Shown here piece by piece: positions 43,371-53,428 of a stretch of DNA of 64,000 bases (its first letter is position 1; every line of letters begins with the position of its first letter). Under the pieces are notes generated by a model. It ran no database searches and was not told where the DNA came from. It worked only from the letters and a program-made list of their open reading frames with translations. Source of the DNA: Hymenobacter sp. DG25B (GTDB lineage Bacteria; Bacteroidota; Bacteroidia; Cytophagales; Hymenobacteraceae); the NCBI RefSeq assembly GCF_000801315.1, contig NZ_CP010054.1, forward strand, positions 1,488,001 through 1,552,000, written 5' to 3'. The position numbers and the translations under genes are program-made.

Positions 43371-45461
43371 TTACCCCTGCGCCTGAATAGCCGTCAGCAG
43401 CACCGTGTTATAAATATCATCCACGGTACAACCGCGGCTTAAATCATTGACCGGCTTATTCAGCCCCTGCAACATCGGGCCAATAGCCAGCGCGCCTGTT
43501 TCGCGCTGCACGGCTTTGTATGTGTTGTTGCCGGTGTTCAGATCGGGGAAGATGAGCACGCTGGCCTGGCCGGCTACCGGCGAGCCGGGGAGCTTCTGCT
43601 GGCCGATGGCGGGGTCCACAGCGGCATCGTACTGAATGGGGCCTTCCACTAGCAAATCGGGGCGGAGCTGGTGCACGATTTGCGTAGCCTGGCGCACCTT
43701 GTCCACGTCGGCGCCCTCACCGGAAGTGCCGGAGGAGTAGGAGAGCATAGCCACGCGCGGCTCAATGCCAAAGCGCCGACTGCTGTCGGCGGAGGAAATG
43801 GCAATTTCGGCCAGCTGCTCGGCGGTGGGGTTGGGGTTCACGGCGCAGTCGCCGAACACGGCCACGCGGTCCGGCAAACACATAAAGAACACCGACGACA
43901 CCACCGATACGCCCGGCTTGGTTTTGATGAACTGCAAGGCCGGCCGAATGGTGTGCTGCGTGGTGTGCACCGCGCCGGATACCATGCCATCGGCCAGGCC
44001 CTTATACACCATCATGGAGCCGAAATACGACACGTCCGTCATCAGGTCGCGGGCCATTTCCAGGGTTACGCCTTTGGCTTTGCGCAGCTCATAGAGGGTT
44101 TCGGCGAAGTCGTTGAACAGCTCGGATTTGGTGGGGTCCAGGAGCTGCACACGGGCGGGGTCCAGGGGGCGGCTCAGGCGCTTGGCAGCGGCCATAATCT
44201 GCTGCGGGTCGCCGAGGATGGTGAGGTTAACCACGTCCTGCTCCAGCAGGCGGGCGGCGGCGCGCAGAATCCGGTCGTCGTTGCCTTCGGGCAGCACAAT
44301 GTGCTTGCGCTGGCTGCGGGCCCACTGCAGCAGCTGGTACTGGAACATGTGCGGTGTCATGCCCTCAGGCCGGAACGTGGCCAGCTGATCCAGCAGCGGG
44401 GCCGTGTCTACGTAGCGCTCAAAGGTTTGAATAGCCAGCCGGATTTTTTTGGCGTGGCCCGGACCAATGCGCGACTGTATGGCACCCACGCGGGTGGTGG
44501 TCAGGAAGGTGCCGGTGTCCACCAGAATAATGGGCACGGTGGTCTGCAGGCCTTCAATCAGGCGCAGCACGGAGTCCTCGGGCATGTAGCCGCTGGTGAG
44601 CACCAGCCCCGCCACCTTGGGGTAGTTCGCCGACATATTGGCCTGCAGCGTGCTCAGAATAAGGTCTGATCGGTCGCCGGGGGTTACCACCAGCACGTTC
44701 TCCTCTATGCGCCGCAGGAAGTTGGGCACGTGCATGGAGCCGTTAATGAAATGGTCGACGGTGTTGGTGAGCTGCTCTTCGCCAAACAGCAGCTGCCCAC
44801 CCAGCTGGTCATAAATTTCCTGCATGGAGGGGTTGCGCAGGTCCTTGCTTTCGGGAATTACGGTGAGCAGCGTGTCGGGCGGCAGCTGGTCTTTCACCAG
44901 CTGGTGTACTTCCACCACCTGCTCGGGGGCCACGCGGTTGAGTACCAGCGCCAGCACCTGCACCTCCCGGTCGTGAGCGGTGCGCCGGATGGAAAGGGCC
45001 GAGTTGACTACCTCTTCCACCGTTTTAGTGACCCCGGAAATCACCAGAATAACCGGAATACTCAGATTACGCGCCACCGACCAGTTAATATCCAGCTCCA
45101 GGGCCGTGCTGGTGCCCACAAAGTCGGTGCCCTCCACCACCACAAAGTCATGCTGGGCCTCCATTTTTTTAAATTTATGGATGATGGTATCCAGCAGCTC
45201 GCCCTGCTGGCCATTTTCCATCAGGCGCAAGGCTTCGTGGCCGCGGAAGGCAAAGGTATCGGAGTAGGCGAGGGGTAGGTTGAAGTGCTGCAGCACCGTT
45301 TCAATGTGCAGGTCGTTCTGATTAGGGGTAACGGGAGTAATAATCGGCTTGAAATAGCCCACTTTCTGCGCCTTACCCAGCAGCAGGTTCACCAGTCCCA
45401 GCGTCACTACCGATTTGCCACTGTACGGCTCCGCCGTTGCAATAAATACTGCCTTGCTCAT
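43371..45461 (-). CDS. pta: Phosphate acetyltransferase Pta (long form)
   Basis: A 696-residue long-form Pta that makes acetyl phosphate from acetyl-CoA. The N-terminal BioD-like P-loop domain reads FIATAEPYSGKSVVTLGLVN; a DRTGG-like regulatory domain occupies about residues 215-325 (VTPGDRSDLILSTLQAN, GLVLTSGYMPEDSVLR). The catalytic domain from about 370 shows IVLPEGNDDRILRAA, VSYFGSMMVYKGLADGMVSGAVHTT, MLSYSSGTSGEGADVDKV, GPIQYDAAVDPAIGQQK and FPDLNTGNNTYKAVQR. The start at 45461 is supported by the P-loop position. ackA lies downstream on the same strand beyond an inserted AT-rich island. Confidence 0.96.
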   Translation of the reverse strand: MSKAVFIATAEPYSGKSVVTLGLVNLLLGKAQKVGYFKPIITPVTPNQNDLHIETVLQHFNLPLAYSDTFAFRGHEALRLMENGQQGELLDTIIHKFKKMEAQHDFVVVEGTDFVGTSTALELDINWSVARNLSIPVILVISGVTKTVEEVVNSALSIRRTAHDREVQVLALVLNRVAPEQVVEVHQLVKDQLPPDTLLTVIPESKDLRNPSMQEIYDQLGGQLLFGEEQLTNTVDHFINGSMHVPNFLRRIEENVLVVTPGDRSDLILSTLQANMSANYPKVAGLVLTSGYMPEDSVLRLIEGLQTTVPIILVDTGTFLTTTRVGAIQSRIGPGHAKKIRLAIQTFERYVDTAPLLDQLATFRPEGMTPHMFQYQLLQWARSQRKHIVLPEGNDDRILRAAARLLEQDVVNLTILGDPQQIMAAAKRLSRPLDPARVQLLDPTKSELFNDFAETLYELRKAKGVTLEMARDLMTDVSYFGSMMVYKGLADGMVSGAVHTTQHTIRPALQFIKTKPGVSVVSSVFFMCLPDRVAVFGDCAVNPNPTAEQLAEIAISSADSSRRFGIEPRVAMLSYSSGTSGEGADVDKVRQATQIVHQLRPDLLVEGPIQYDAAVDPAIGQQKLPGSPVAGQASVLIFPDLNTGNNTYKAVQRETGALAIGPMLQGLNKPVNDLSRGCTVDDIYNTVLLTAIQAQG

Positions 45462-45563
45462 ATGCTTCAGTCCGGTTGCGTGTGGTAGCAACTACGGAGA
45501 AGCGCAAGTTAGGTGGTAGGCAGGCTATGGACGATCTGAAAAAGAAGCTGTGGAATAAAAGTT

Positions 45564-45625
45564 ATTAGCTAGAAAAGCTAGTTCCCCTCCTCAGCTGAGG
45601 AGGGGAACTAGCTTTTCTAGCTAAT
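45564..45625. repeat. Perfect 62-bp palindrome, collapsed family A element
   Basis: The sequence is symmetric without mismatch around 45594/45595 (TCAG|CTGA), with ends ATTAGCTAG and CTAGCTAAT. It keeps the outer arms CTAGTTCCCCTCCTCAG of family A but lacks the GGGGTGGTTGA segments and the loop. It lies between pta and fabG, and can form a hairpin with a 31-bp stem. Confidence 0.92.
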
Positions 45626-45634
45626 TTGATATCC

Positions 45635-46384
45635 TTACGTCAGCATGCCGCCATCTACCTGCAGCACCTGTCCGGTAATGTAGGAAGAGTTGTCTGAGGC
45701 CAGGAAAGCCGTGGCTTTGGCCACATCCTCAGGCGAGCCGCCGCGCTTCAGCGGAATAGCCTTGCGCCATTCATCCACCTGCTTGGGGTCCAGGGCATCG
45801 GTCATTTCGGTTTCAATGAAACCGGGCGCAATGGCGTTGCAGCGGATGTTGCGTGAGCCCAGCTCCAGGGCCACCGATTTGGTGAAGCCAATGATGCCCG
45901 CTTTCGAAGCGGCGTAGTTGCTCTGGCCGGCGTTGCCTTTAATGCCCACTACGGAGGTCATATTGATGATGGAGCCGGCTTTGGCACGCATCATGGGCTT
46001 GGTAGCGGCCTTAGTCAGGTTGAATACGGACTTCAGGTTCACGGCCAGCACCTGGTCCCACTGCTGCTCGCTCATGCGCATCAGCAGGCCATCCTGCGTA
46101 ATACCGGCGTTGTTCACCAGAATATCCAGCTTGCCAAACTCCGCTACCACATCTTCCACCAGCTTTTCGGCTTGGGCGTAATCGGAGGCGTCGGAGCGGA
46201 AGCCTTTCACTTTGGTGCCGTACGCGCCGAGCTCCTGCTCCAGCTGCTGGCCCTTCTCCACGCTGGAGAGGTACGTGAAAGCTACCTGAGCGCCCAGCTG
46301 GGCAAAATGCACCGCAATGGCGCGGCCAATACCTTTAGATGCACCCGTAATGAGGGCTACTTTTCCGTCGAGCAGTTTTGTCAT
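45635..46384 (-). CDS. fabG: 3-oxoacyl-[acyl-carrier-protein] reductase FabG
   Basis: A 249-residue SDR that reduces 3-oxoacyl-ACP with NADPH in fatty-acid synthesis. It shows ALITGASKGIGRAIAVHFAQ, VNNAGITQDGLLMRMSEQQW (the DGLLMRM stretch is FabG-specific), MTSVVGIKGNAGQSNYAASKAG with the catalytic Ser and YxxxK, APGFIETEMTDAL and GQVLQVDGGM at the end. The ATG at 46384 fits the family start. A TACCTTCG box lies five bases before the ATG. Family A repeats flank it on both sides (45564 and 46492). Confidence 0.95.
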   Translation of the reverse strand: MTKLLDGKVALITGASKGIGRAIAVHFAQLGAQVAFTYLSSVEKGQQLEQELGAYGTKVKGFRSDASDYAQAEKLVEDVVAEFGKLDILVNNAGITQDGLLMRMSEQQWDQVLAVNLKSVFNLTKAATKPMMRAKAGSIINMTSVVGIKGNAGQSNYAASKAGIIGFTKSVALELGSRNIRCNAIAPGFIETEMTDALDPKQVDEWRKAIPLKRGGSPEDVAKATAFLASDNSSYITGQVLQVDGGMLT

Positions 46385-46491
46385 GGGGACGAAGGTAGGC
46401 GAAGCCGCAAAACCCGGCAAGCCTGAGCAGGTATCGGCCCCAATTTTCTGCAATCGGGAAAAACTAAGAATGGTTAAGCTAGAGCTAGAAG

Positions 46492-46622
46492 CTAGTTCCC
46501 CTCCTCAGCTGAGGAGGGGCTAGGGGTGGTTGAAGAACTAGAGTTAGATAATTAGAACTAGTTGGTCGTTCAACAAGTGGTCAACCACCCCTAACCCCTC
46601 CTCAGTTGAGGAGGGGAACTAG
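46492..46622. repeat. Family A inverted-repeat element, copy 4
   Basis: Arms beginning CTAGTTCCCCTCCTCAGCTG and ending in the complement flank a loop holding TTGGTCGTTCAAC, a word shared with the copy at 9484. It occupies most of the gap of 311 bp between fabG and the TPR lipoprotein gene. Confidence 0.92.
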
Positions 46623-46695
46623 TCTTTTAATTCTAATATACACGTGCATATCGTTCTGAATGCACCGCTCGGTATAATAGGCCGCGTTTAGCGCT

Positions 46696-47436
46696 CTAAT
46701 CCTTCACATACTTGCGCAGGCTCTTAGCGGCGGCCGGGTTTAAGGCGGCGGCGCGCTGCAGGTCTTTCTTGGCTTCTTTGGGTTTGTTAATGGAGGCATA
46801 GGAAATGCCACGGTATTCAAAGGCATCGGCGTAAGCAGAGTCCAGGGCAATGGCCTTGGTGAAATCCGGAATAGCACTGCGGAAATTCTGGGTCTGCATT
46901 TTGGCCACGCCCCGCCCAAAAAGGGCTTCTTTATCGTCGGGCCGATATTTCAGGGCCTTGGTAAAGTCGCTGATGGCGGGCGTGTAGGCTTCCGTTTTCA
47001 GGCGGGCCAGACCCCGGTTGTAGTACGCTTCGGCGTTGGTGGGCTTCAGGCGCAACGCCGAGTTGTAATCCAGAATGGCCGTTTTGTAATCCTTGAGCTC
47101 AATCCGGGCTTTGGCCCGCTCCATCAGCGCATCGGCATTGCGCGGATTGGTTTTCAGGGATGCGTCTGCCGCCTTCACCTGGGCTTTGTAATCGGCATTA
47201 GTCAGCTTTTTGGCTACCGGTGCCGCTGGCGTAGCCGGGGCCGGTGTAGTAACAGCACCCAGCACGGCGTCCTGCGCAGAAGAATCCGTAGAAGGAGCAG
47301 TTACGGACGTAGTGGAAGAAGCAGGGGAGGAAGCCACTGCCCCCGGCGACTCATTTTCCTTGGGCGCGGTGGCACATTGGGTAATAAAACCCAGCAGCGA
47401 AGCCCCCAGGCAATAACGTAGTAATACTTTTTTCAT
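46696..47436 (-). CDS. TPR-repeat lipoprotein
   Basis: A 245-residue protein whose signal peptide ends with lipobox ITQC at about residue 20, predicting a lipid anchor. A Ser/Thr/Ala/Pro-rich linker (residues 25-85) leads to about four tetratricopeptide repeats (NADALMERAKARIELKDYKTA, NAEAYYNRGLARLKTEAYTPA, DKEALFGRGVAKMQTQNFRSA, YADAFEYRGISYASINKPKEA). TPRs hold protein partners, so a scaffold in the periplasm or outer membrane is likely. It is a close paralogue of the gene at 49030, and both flank the FAD reductase gene. I chose the ATG at 47436. Confidence 0.82.
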   Translation of the reverse strand: MKKVLLRYCLGASLLGFITQCATAPKENESPGAVASSPASSTTSVTAPSTDSSAQDAVLGAVTTPAPATPAAPVAKKLTNADYKAQVKAADASLKTNPRNADALMERAKARIELKDYKTAILDYNSALRLKPTNAEAYYNRGLARLKTEAYTPAISDFTKALKYRPDDKEALFGRGVAKMQTQNFRSAIPDFTKAIALDSAYADAFEYRGISYASINKPKEAKKDLQRAAALNPAAAKSLRKYVKD

Positions 47437-47584
47437 GGGTAAAATATTGCGGATGAAGCAAATGATGGAAGAAAGCGTAACGCTTTTCCTTACGGAAGGC
47501 ACCGCTTTCCGGTCGATTTTCTGCCAACTTTACACGCATACGGTGCGCTCCTAAGTCCTTACCTTCGCCCGGTAAGCCTATTTC

Positions 47585-48826
47585 ATGCTCGAAACCGATA
47601 TCTGTATTCTGGGCGCCGGGCCGGGTGGCGCCTCGGCCGCCATTCACCTGGCCAATGCCGGGCAGCGTTGCCTGCTGCTGGACCGTGCTACCTTCCCCCG
47701 CGACAAAGTGTGCGGCGATGCCCTCAGCGGCAAAGTATTATCGGAGCTGCGCCGCCTGGGCCTGGACTTGCCCGCCCGCCTGGAAGCTGCTCCCATACAG
47801 CTGCCCAGCTGGGGCATCGATTTCTACGCGCCCAACGGCCGCCGCCTGGCCGTGCCCTTCCGGCCCCGCTATAACTCCCGTACCGACCAGGCCGCCGGCC
47901 ACATTGCCAAGCGCCTCGATTTCGATAATTTTCTAATTGAAGAAGTGCGCCGCCGCCCCGAAATTAACCTGCGCGAAGGTGTAGATGTAGCCCAGCACGA
48001 ACAGCAGCCCGATGGCCGCTGGCTGCTGAAAGCTACCGATGGCACACCTATAGCCTTAACGAAATTGCTGCTCGTCGCCAACGGCGCCCAGTCAGCGTTT
48101 GCGCGCCAGATTGGCGGCCACCAGCTGGAGCCCAACCACCACTGTGCCGGTCTGCGCGCCTACTACCGCGGCGTGCAGGGCCTGCACCCCGATAATTTCA
48201 TTGAGCTGCACTTCATCAAGGATTTTCTGCCCGGCTACCTCTGGGTATTTCCGCTGCCGAACGGCGAGGCAAACGTGGGCGTGGGCATGCTCACCAGCGC
48301 CGTATCGAAGAAAAAAGTAAACCTGCGCGAGCGGCTGGCCGACATGCTGGCCACCCACCCCGTGCTAAAAGAACGGTTTGCCACTGCCGAGCGCCTGGGG
48401 CCGGTGCGCGGCTTTGGCCTGCCGCTGGGCTCCAAGCGCCGCTCCTTGTCCGGTGCGGGCTACCTACTGCTCGGCGACGCGGGCTCCCTTATCGACCCTT
48501 TCAGCGGCGAAGGTATCAGTCACGCCATGGTGAGCGGCCGCCACGCCGCCGACTGGGCCACCAAAGCCTTAGTGGCCGGGAATACCTCCGCCGAGTTTCT
48601 GAAGCAGTACGATGCGGCCGTGTACCGCCGCCTGTGGCAGGAGCTGCGCCTGAGCCGCACCATGCAGCGCCTGCTGCAATTCCCCAGCCTGTTCAACTTT
48701 GTGGCCAACCGCGCTGCCAATAATCCTACCCTGGCCGAAACTCTGTCCAGCATGTTCATGGATATCGACCTGCGGGAGCGTCTGCGCCAGCCTGGCTTCT
48801 ATATGAAGCTGCTGTTTGGCCGGTAA
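47585..48826 (+). CDS. Geranylgeranyl reductase family FAD-dependent oxidoreductase
   Basis: A 413-residue flavoprotein. The FAD motif is DICILGAGPGGASAAIHLANAGQ, followed by RDKVCGDALSGKVL with the conserved C-G-D/E, and the second motif is YLLLGDAGSLIDPFSGEGISHAMVSG. These match the geranylgeranyl reductase group of the PHBH fold, which reduces isoprenoid side chains; other members modify menaquinone or carotenoid precursors. C-terminal hydrophobic segments may touch the membrane. A TACCTTCG box lies about 15 bp upstream of the ATG at 47585. It is divergent from one TPR gene and convergent with its paralogue. Confidence 0.85.
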   Translation: MLETDICILGAGPGGASAAIHLANAGQRCLLLDRATFPRDKVCGDALSGKVLSELRRLGLDLPARLEAAPIQLPSWGIDFYAPNGRRLAVPFRPRYNSRTDQAAGHIAKRLDFDNFLIEEVRRRPEINLREGVDVAQHEQQPDGRWLLKATDGTPIALTKLLLVANGAQSAFARQIGGHQLEPNHHCAGLRAYYRGVQGLHPDNFIELHFIKDFLPGYLWVFPLPNGEANVGVGMLTSAVSKKKVNLRERLADMLATHPVLKERFATAERLGPVRGFGLPLGSKRRSLSGAGYLLLGDAGSLIDPFSGEGISHAMVSGRHAADWATKALVAGNTSAEFLKQYDAAVYRRLWQELRLSRTMQRLLQFPSLFNFVANRAANNPTLAETLSSMFMDIDLRERLRQPGFYMKLLFGR

Positions 48827-48835
48827 AGAGTAAGC

Positions 48836-49016
48836 GTGTCCTTGCAAGGCACCCTGTGTCCTTGCAAGGACGAAGGACGAAGCAATCCGTCCCCTGCGAA
48901 GTAGGAAACTCTCTTTCACCAGAAAGCCCTTGACGTGAGGTACGTCAAGGGCTTTACACATTTCAGGGGTTTCTACATTTCAGAGGACGGATTGCTTCGC
49001 TTCGCTCGCAAAGACA
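48836..49016. repeat. Family D inverted-repeat element, copy 1, with central terminator hairpin
   Basis: Outer arms of the type TCCTTGCAAGGACGAAGG and GACGAAGCAATCCGTCC pair with GGACGGATTGCTTCG at the right end. The centre (48922-48955) is a 14-bp hairpin, AAAGCCCTTGACGT / ACGTCAAGGGCTTT. It lies between two convergent genes and could stop transcription from both. Confidence 0.9.
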
Positions 49017-49029
49017 CTCGTCGGCTGAA

Positions 49030-49710
49030 TTACTTCTTGCCGTATTTGCGCAGGCTTTTGGCGGCTGCCGGGTTCAGCTGTACTGCTTTTTCCAGATCTT
49101 TCTGGGCTTCTTTGGGCTTGTTGATGGAGGCATAGCAAATACCGCGGTACTCATACGCATCGGCGTAGTTAGGATCCAGGGTAATCACTTTGGCAAAGTC
49201 GCCCAGCGCCGATTTGTTGTTGCTCATCTGCATCTTGGCTACTCCACGGGCAAAAAACGCCTCTTTATCATCGGGGCGCAGTCGAATTACCTTGCTCAGG
49301 TCGCCAATGGCGGGCGTTATCTCCTCATTCTTCAGGTGGGCCAGGCCCCGGTTGTAGTAGGCATCCGTGTTGGTGGGGTTCAGCTTAATGGCCGCATTGT
49401 AGTCCTTAATGGCGTCCGGGTAGTCCTTCAGCTGCAGATGCGCTTTGGCACGCGCCAGCAGAGCCTCTTCATTTTTTGGATTGCCGGCCAGCACTTTGTC
49501 AGAGGTCTGTACCTGCAGCTTATAATCAGCGGCGGTCATTTTCTTGGGAGGCAATACGGCCGCCTCCACTTTAACAGGCGCGGCCGCAGTCTGCTCCTGC
49601 GCGGGTGAAGTGGTAGCAGGGGCTGCCGGAACCGCTGTTTGCGCCGAGGCTGTGTAGGCCAGGGAAACAGTTAAAATACCGGCTGCCAGCAAAGAGAAGC
49701 AGTGTTTCAT
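49030..49710 (-). CDS. Exported TPR-repeat protein
   Basis: A 226-residue protein with a cleavable signal peptide (MKHCFSLLAAGILTVSLAYT ... ASAQT) instead of a lipobox. After a Pro/Ala/Thr linker it has the same four TPR units as the gene at 46696 (EEALLARAKAHLQLKDYPDA, TDAYYNRGLAHLKNEEITPA, DKEAFFARGVAKMQMSNNKSA, YADAYEYRGICYASINKPKEA) and the same end KSLRKYGKK. It is therefore a soluble periplasmic sister of the lipoprotein. The start at 49710 is set by the signal peptide. It is divergent from lpdA. Confidence 0.82.
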   Translation of the reverse strand: MKHCFSLLAAGILTVSLAYTASAQTAVPAAPATTSPAQEQTAAAPVKVEAAVLPPKKMTAADYKLQVQTSDKVLAGNPKNEEALLARAKAHLQLKDYPDAIKDYNAAIKLNPTNTDAYYNRGLAHLKNEEITPAIGDLSKVIRLRPDDKEAFFARGVAKMQMSNNKSALGDFAKVITLDPNYADAYEYRGICYASINKPKEAQKDLEKAVQLNPAAAKSLRKYGKK

Positions 49711-49822
49711 GAGACTTATAAAAATTAGATTGTTGAAAAAGGTGGGGGCGGAACGCGGGTGAAAAAGGATAGACAATATCCGGGCCAGCTATTTGCCTTT
49801 CGCCTCATTCGGAACTGATTGA

Positions 49823-51347
<1,525 letters not shown>

Positions 51348-51369
51348 TTAATTCAGCTTCGACTGATGC

Positions 51370-51404
51370 AAAAAGCCCCTGCCAGCAATGGCAGGGGCTT
51401 TTTT
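51370..51404 (+). terminator. Rho-independent terminator of lpdA
   Basis: AAAAAGCCCCTGCCA / TGGCAGGGGCTTTTTT with loop GCAA follows the lpdA stop by about 20 bases. Confidence 0.93.
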
Positions 51405-51429
51405 AATGAAATTTAAGTGAGCTGAAAAG

Positions 51430-51615
51430 AACGTCATGTCGAGCGAAGTCGAGACATCTCGCGTGCTGACGTTGTTGGAAAAGGAACGTCATGCTGAGCG
51501 TAGCCGAAGCATCTCTGCCGCTTCATTAAACCTCATCCCCTATCCATGAAGGGAGGGGCTTTATATTACTCTGGCAACATCAGCACGCGAGATGACTTGA
51601 CCAGCTCGCCATGAC
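51430..51615. repeat. Family B inverted-repeat element, copy 3
   Basis: Two left units (CGTCATGTCGAGCGAAGTCG and CGTCATGCTGAGCGTAGCCG) pair with a shorter right arm (CAGCACGCGAGATG ... CCATGAC). A block around 51525-51560 (CTCATCCCCTATCCATGAAG) seems to be inserted in the centre. It fills the 330-bp gap between the convergent lpdA and DUF5996 genes together with the terminator. Confidence 0.85.
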
Positions 51616-51677
51616 TAGTTTATGCTCAGCAGATATCTGTTTGCACCTTCACCTTTGCGACACCTGGCGGCTGATAT

Positions 51678-52616
51678 TTATGTCGTTACAGTTGCTTCCC
51701 GTTCCAGCGCTACCCGGTCCCAGTGGCCCAGTGAGGCGGCGGCGGCGTACGTGCTTTCCAGGAACTCCAGTAGTAGTTTCTCGGGGTTAGGTGCGGTGCG
51801 TACGGCTTCGTAGGGCAGGATAAATTCACCGAGGTCCTTGTCGTAGTAGGCGGGGGCGGGGACTTTGGCCTGGGCAAAGTCGCTGGGCTGGGGGTACACG
51901 TAGCTGTAGTAGGATGCCTCGTAGCCCGCGCCGCCGGGCCACCAGCCGGCGCTGCTCACCTCGTGCGAGTAGGCCTCCTGCATCACCCATTGGCCCAGGT
52001 GGGGCGCCCCGCCGGGGTGCGGTGGCGCCGGCCGGCCGGAAAAGCGCGACACGGCCAGATCAAAGCTGCCCCAGAAGAAATGCACCGGGCTGCTTTTGCC
52101 AATAAACCGGCCGCGGAACTCGCCCAGCACCCTGGCCGATTCCAGCAGAATGCGCCAGCAGCGGTGCACGGCATCAGCATCGTACGCTACGGACTCGGTC
52201 TGCTCATCAAAGGGCGTGTTTAGCTCGGCCACTTCTACGGGCATAATCCAGAGGTGGACCTGCACGCCCAGTTCGGTCAGGGCTTTCTGGTACTGCTCGT
52301 AAAAATCGGCCACCGATTTCATTTCGGGCAGGCGAAGGGTACGGGTGTCGCCGTTGCAGGTGAACAGGCGCAGCTCGTGGTCGTGGAAATCGAACAGGGC
52401 TTCCAGGCTGCCCCCGGCGTAGGGCATGGCGGAGGTGGTGAGGCCGCGCGGCGTAACGTAAAACGGCACCTGCCACCAGTGGTTAACCAGGGGACTAAGC
52501 GTGAGGCGGGTTTTGCCCACAATCTGCAGGTACATGTGCAGGGCGCGGCGCGTTGGTTCCCAGTCGGCGGCGGGCAGGGCGGGCCAGCGCTCAGCGGTAG
52601 TTAGCGGGGTTGGCAT
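51678..52616 (-). CDS. DUF5996 family protein
   Basis: A 312-residue cytoplasmic protein matching DUF5996 as I recall it: WPALPAADWEPTRRALHMYLQIVGKTRL at the N-terminus, NHWWQVPFYVTPRGLTTS, FDFHDHELRLFTCNG, HRCWRILLESARVLGEFRGRF, KSSPVHFFWGSFDLAVSRFSGR and QEAYSHEVSSAGWWPGG. The Trp, His and Gly pattern suggests a conserved binding pocket or enzyme, but no function is known. It has no signal peptide. It is convergent with lpdA and followed at its start side by an AT-rich, cassette-like locus. Confidence 0.82.
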   Translation of the reverse strand: MPTPLTTAERWPALPAADWEPTRRALHMYLQIVGKTRLTLSPLVNHWWQVPFYVTPRGLTTSAMPYAGGSLEALFDFHDHELRLFTCNGDTRTLRLPEMKSVADFYEQYQKALTELGVQVHLWIMPVEVAELNTPFDEQTESVAYDADAVHRCWRILLESARVLGEFRGRFIGKSSPVHFFWGSFDLAVSRFSGRPAPPHPGGAPHLGQWVMQEAYSHEVSSAGWWPGGAGYEASYYSYVYPQPSDFAQAKVPAPAYYDKDLGEFILPYEAVRTAPNPEKLLLEFLESTYAAAASLGHWDRVALEREATVTT

Positions 52617-52735
52617 AAGCGGCAGAAGTCCGGGGAATATCAGCCGGGGCCTTCGCCGGATAAGTTACGGAGTATGCCGGGTTTACTAGTGGCTTAGCCT
52701 ATGCGAGTAATCAGAAAGCAATAAACTGATTTTGC

Positions 52736-52866
52736 TAACGTTTTGGCGCTTGGCGAAGAAGCGGATTTCGAAGCACTGAACTATCTGCCAGCACTGAACT
52801 TGATACGAAGTACAAAGCTTCATTTAAGCACTGAACCCGCTTTTTTGCCAAACGCCTGTTATGGGC
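52736..52866 (-). other. attC-like imperfect palindrome beside the DUF4738 pseudogene
   Basis: The left arm GGCGCTTGGCGAAGAAGCGG (52745-52764) and right arm CCCGCTTTTTTGCCAAACGC (52836-52855) pair imperfectly. They are bounded by CTAACG (52735-52740) and GTTATGGGC (52858-52866). The interior has three copies of AGCACTGAAC. A GCCCATAAC box recurs upstream of the gene (53446-53454 on the plus strand). The layout recalls attC sites of gene cassettes, but the core boxes do not fully match integron consensus. Confidence 0.5.
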
Positions 52867-52873
52867 TGCTTTT

Positions 52874-53428
52874 TTATTCTTCATCGTCAGTATGTTCAAC
52901 AAAATTTAGTTTTCTATTTGTCAAGTCGAAGTAGTGATAAAAGGCAAGTGTATAGTCTGTTTCAGGTTTGCTAATAACTCCAAAGAGTTCTATTTTGTCT
53001 TTGTCTACCTTGTTAAACCAATAGTTGTGAAAAATTGCGATGTCCATAAAATCATTGTCAGCATATTGTGAAAACTGCTTTTTTCTAAATACAGTGTCCA
53101 AAAGTGTTTGTGACTTTTGTTTGATTGTCAATGTTATTTCAGCGTCTCTATATTTGTCAATTTGCTTTTTTCCATTGTCATCGTATTCATTTGTAACATA
53201 GCTGTCTAGGTCTGTCTTTATGATTGTAACTTGTAATTGTTTGTCGGCTAATAGGGTGTCGAATTTTACAGTTTCTTTATTCTATGGGAAAAATCTTTCT
53301 GATTTGATATTTGTCGAAGTAACTGTTGTACTGTCGGTTGTTTCAACTACTGTCGATTTCTTTTCTGTCTTTGCATTACAAGCAAAAAGCAAAAGCGTTA
53401 AAGTCGAAATTATTATGCTATTCTTCAT
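52874..53428 (-). pseudogene. DUF4738-type lipoprotein gene with an internal stop codon
   Basis: From ATG 53428 the frame encodes a lipoprotein signal (lipobox LFAC at residues 14-17), then a Ser/Thr-rich linker. Codon 49 is TAG (53282-53284). The rest continues in the same frame to 52874 with VKFDTLLADKQLQVTI, DLDSYVTNEYDDNGKKQID, FRKKQFSQYADNDFMDIAIFHNYWF and PETDYTLAFYHYFDLTNR, which I associate with DUF4738. So one nonsense codon breaks an otherwise intact 185-codon gene. It is AT-rich, unlike all neighbours, and lies next to an attC-like palindrome. Confidence 0.75.

Noticed and set aside
9484..46622. CRISPR array from the repeated GAGGAGGGG words
   Set aside because: The copies are dispersed, palindromic and not separated by regular spacers.
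52736..52866. Definite integron attC site
   Set aside because: The edge boxes deviate from RYYYAAC/GTTRRRY and no integrase is in the window, so it is kept only as attC-like.
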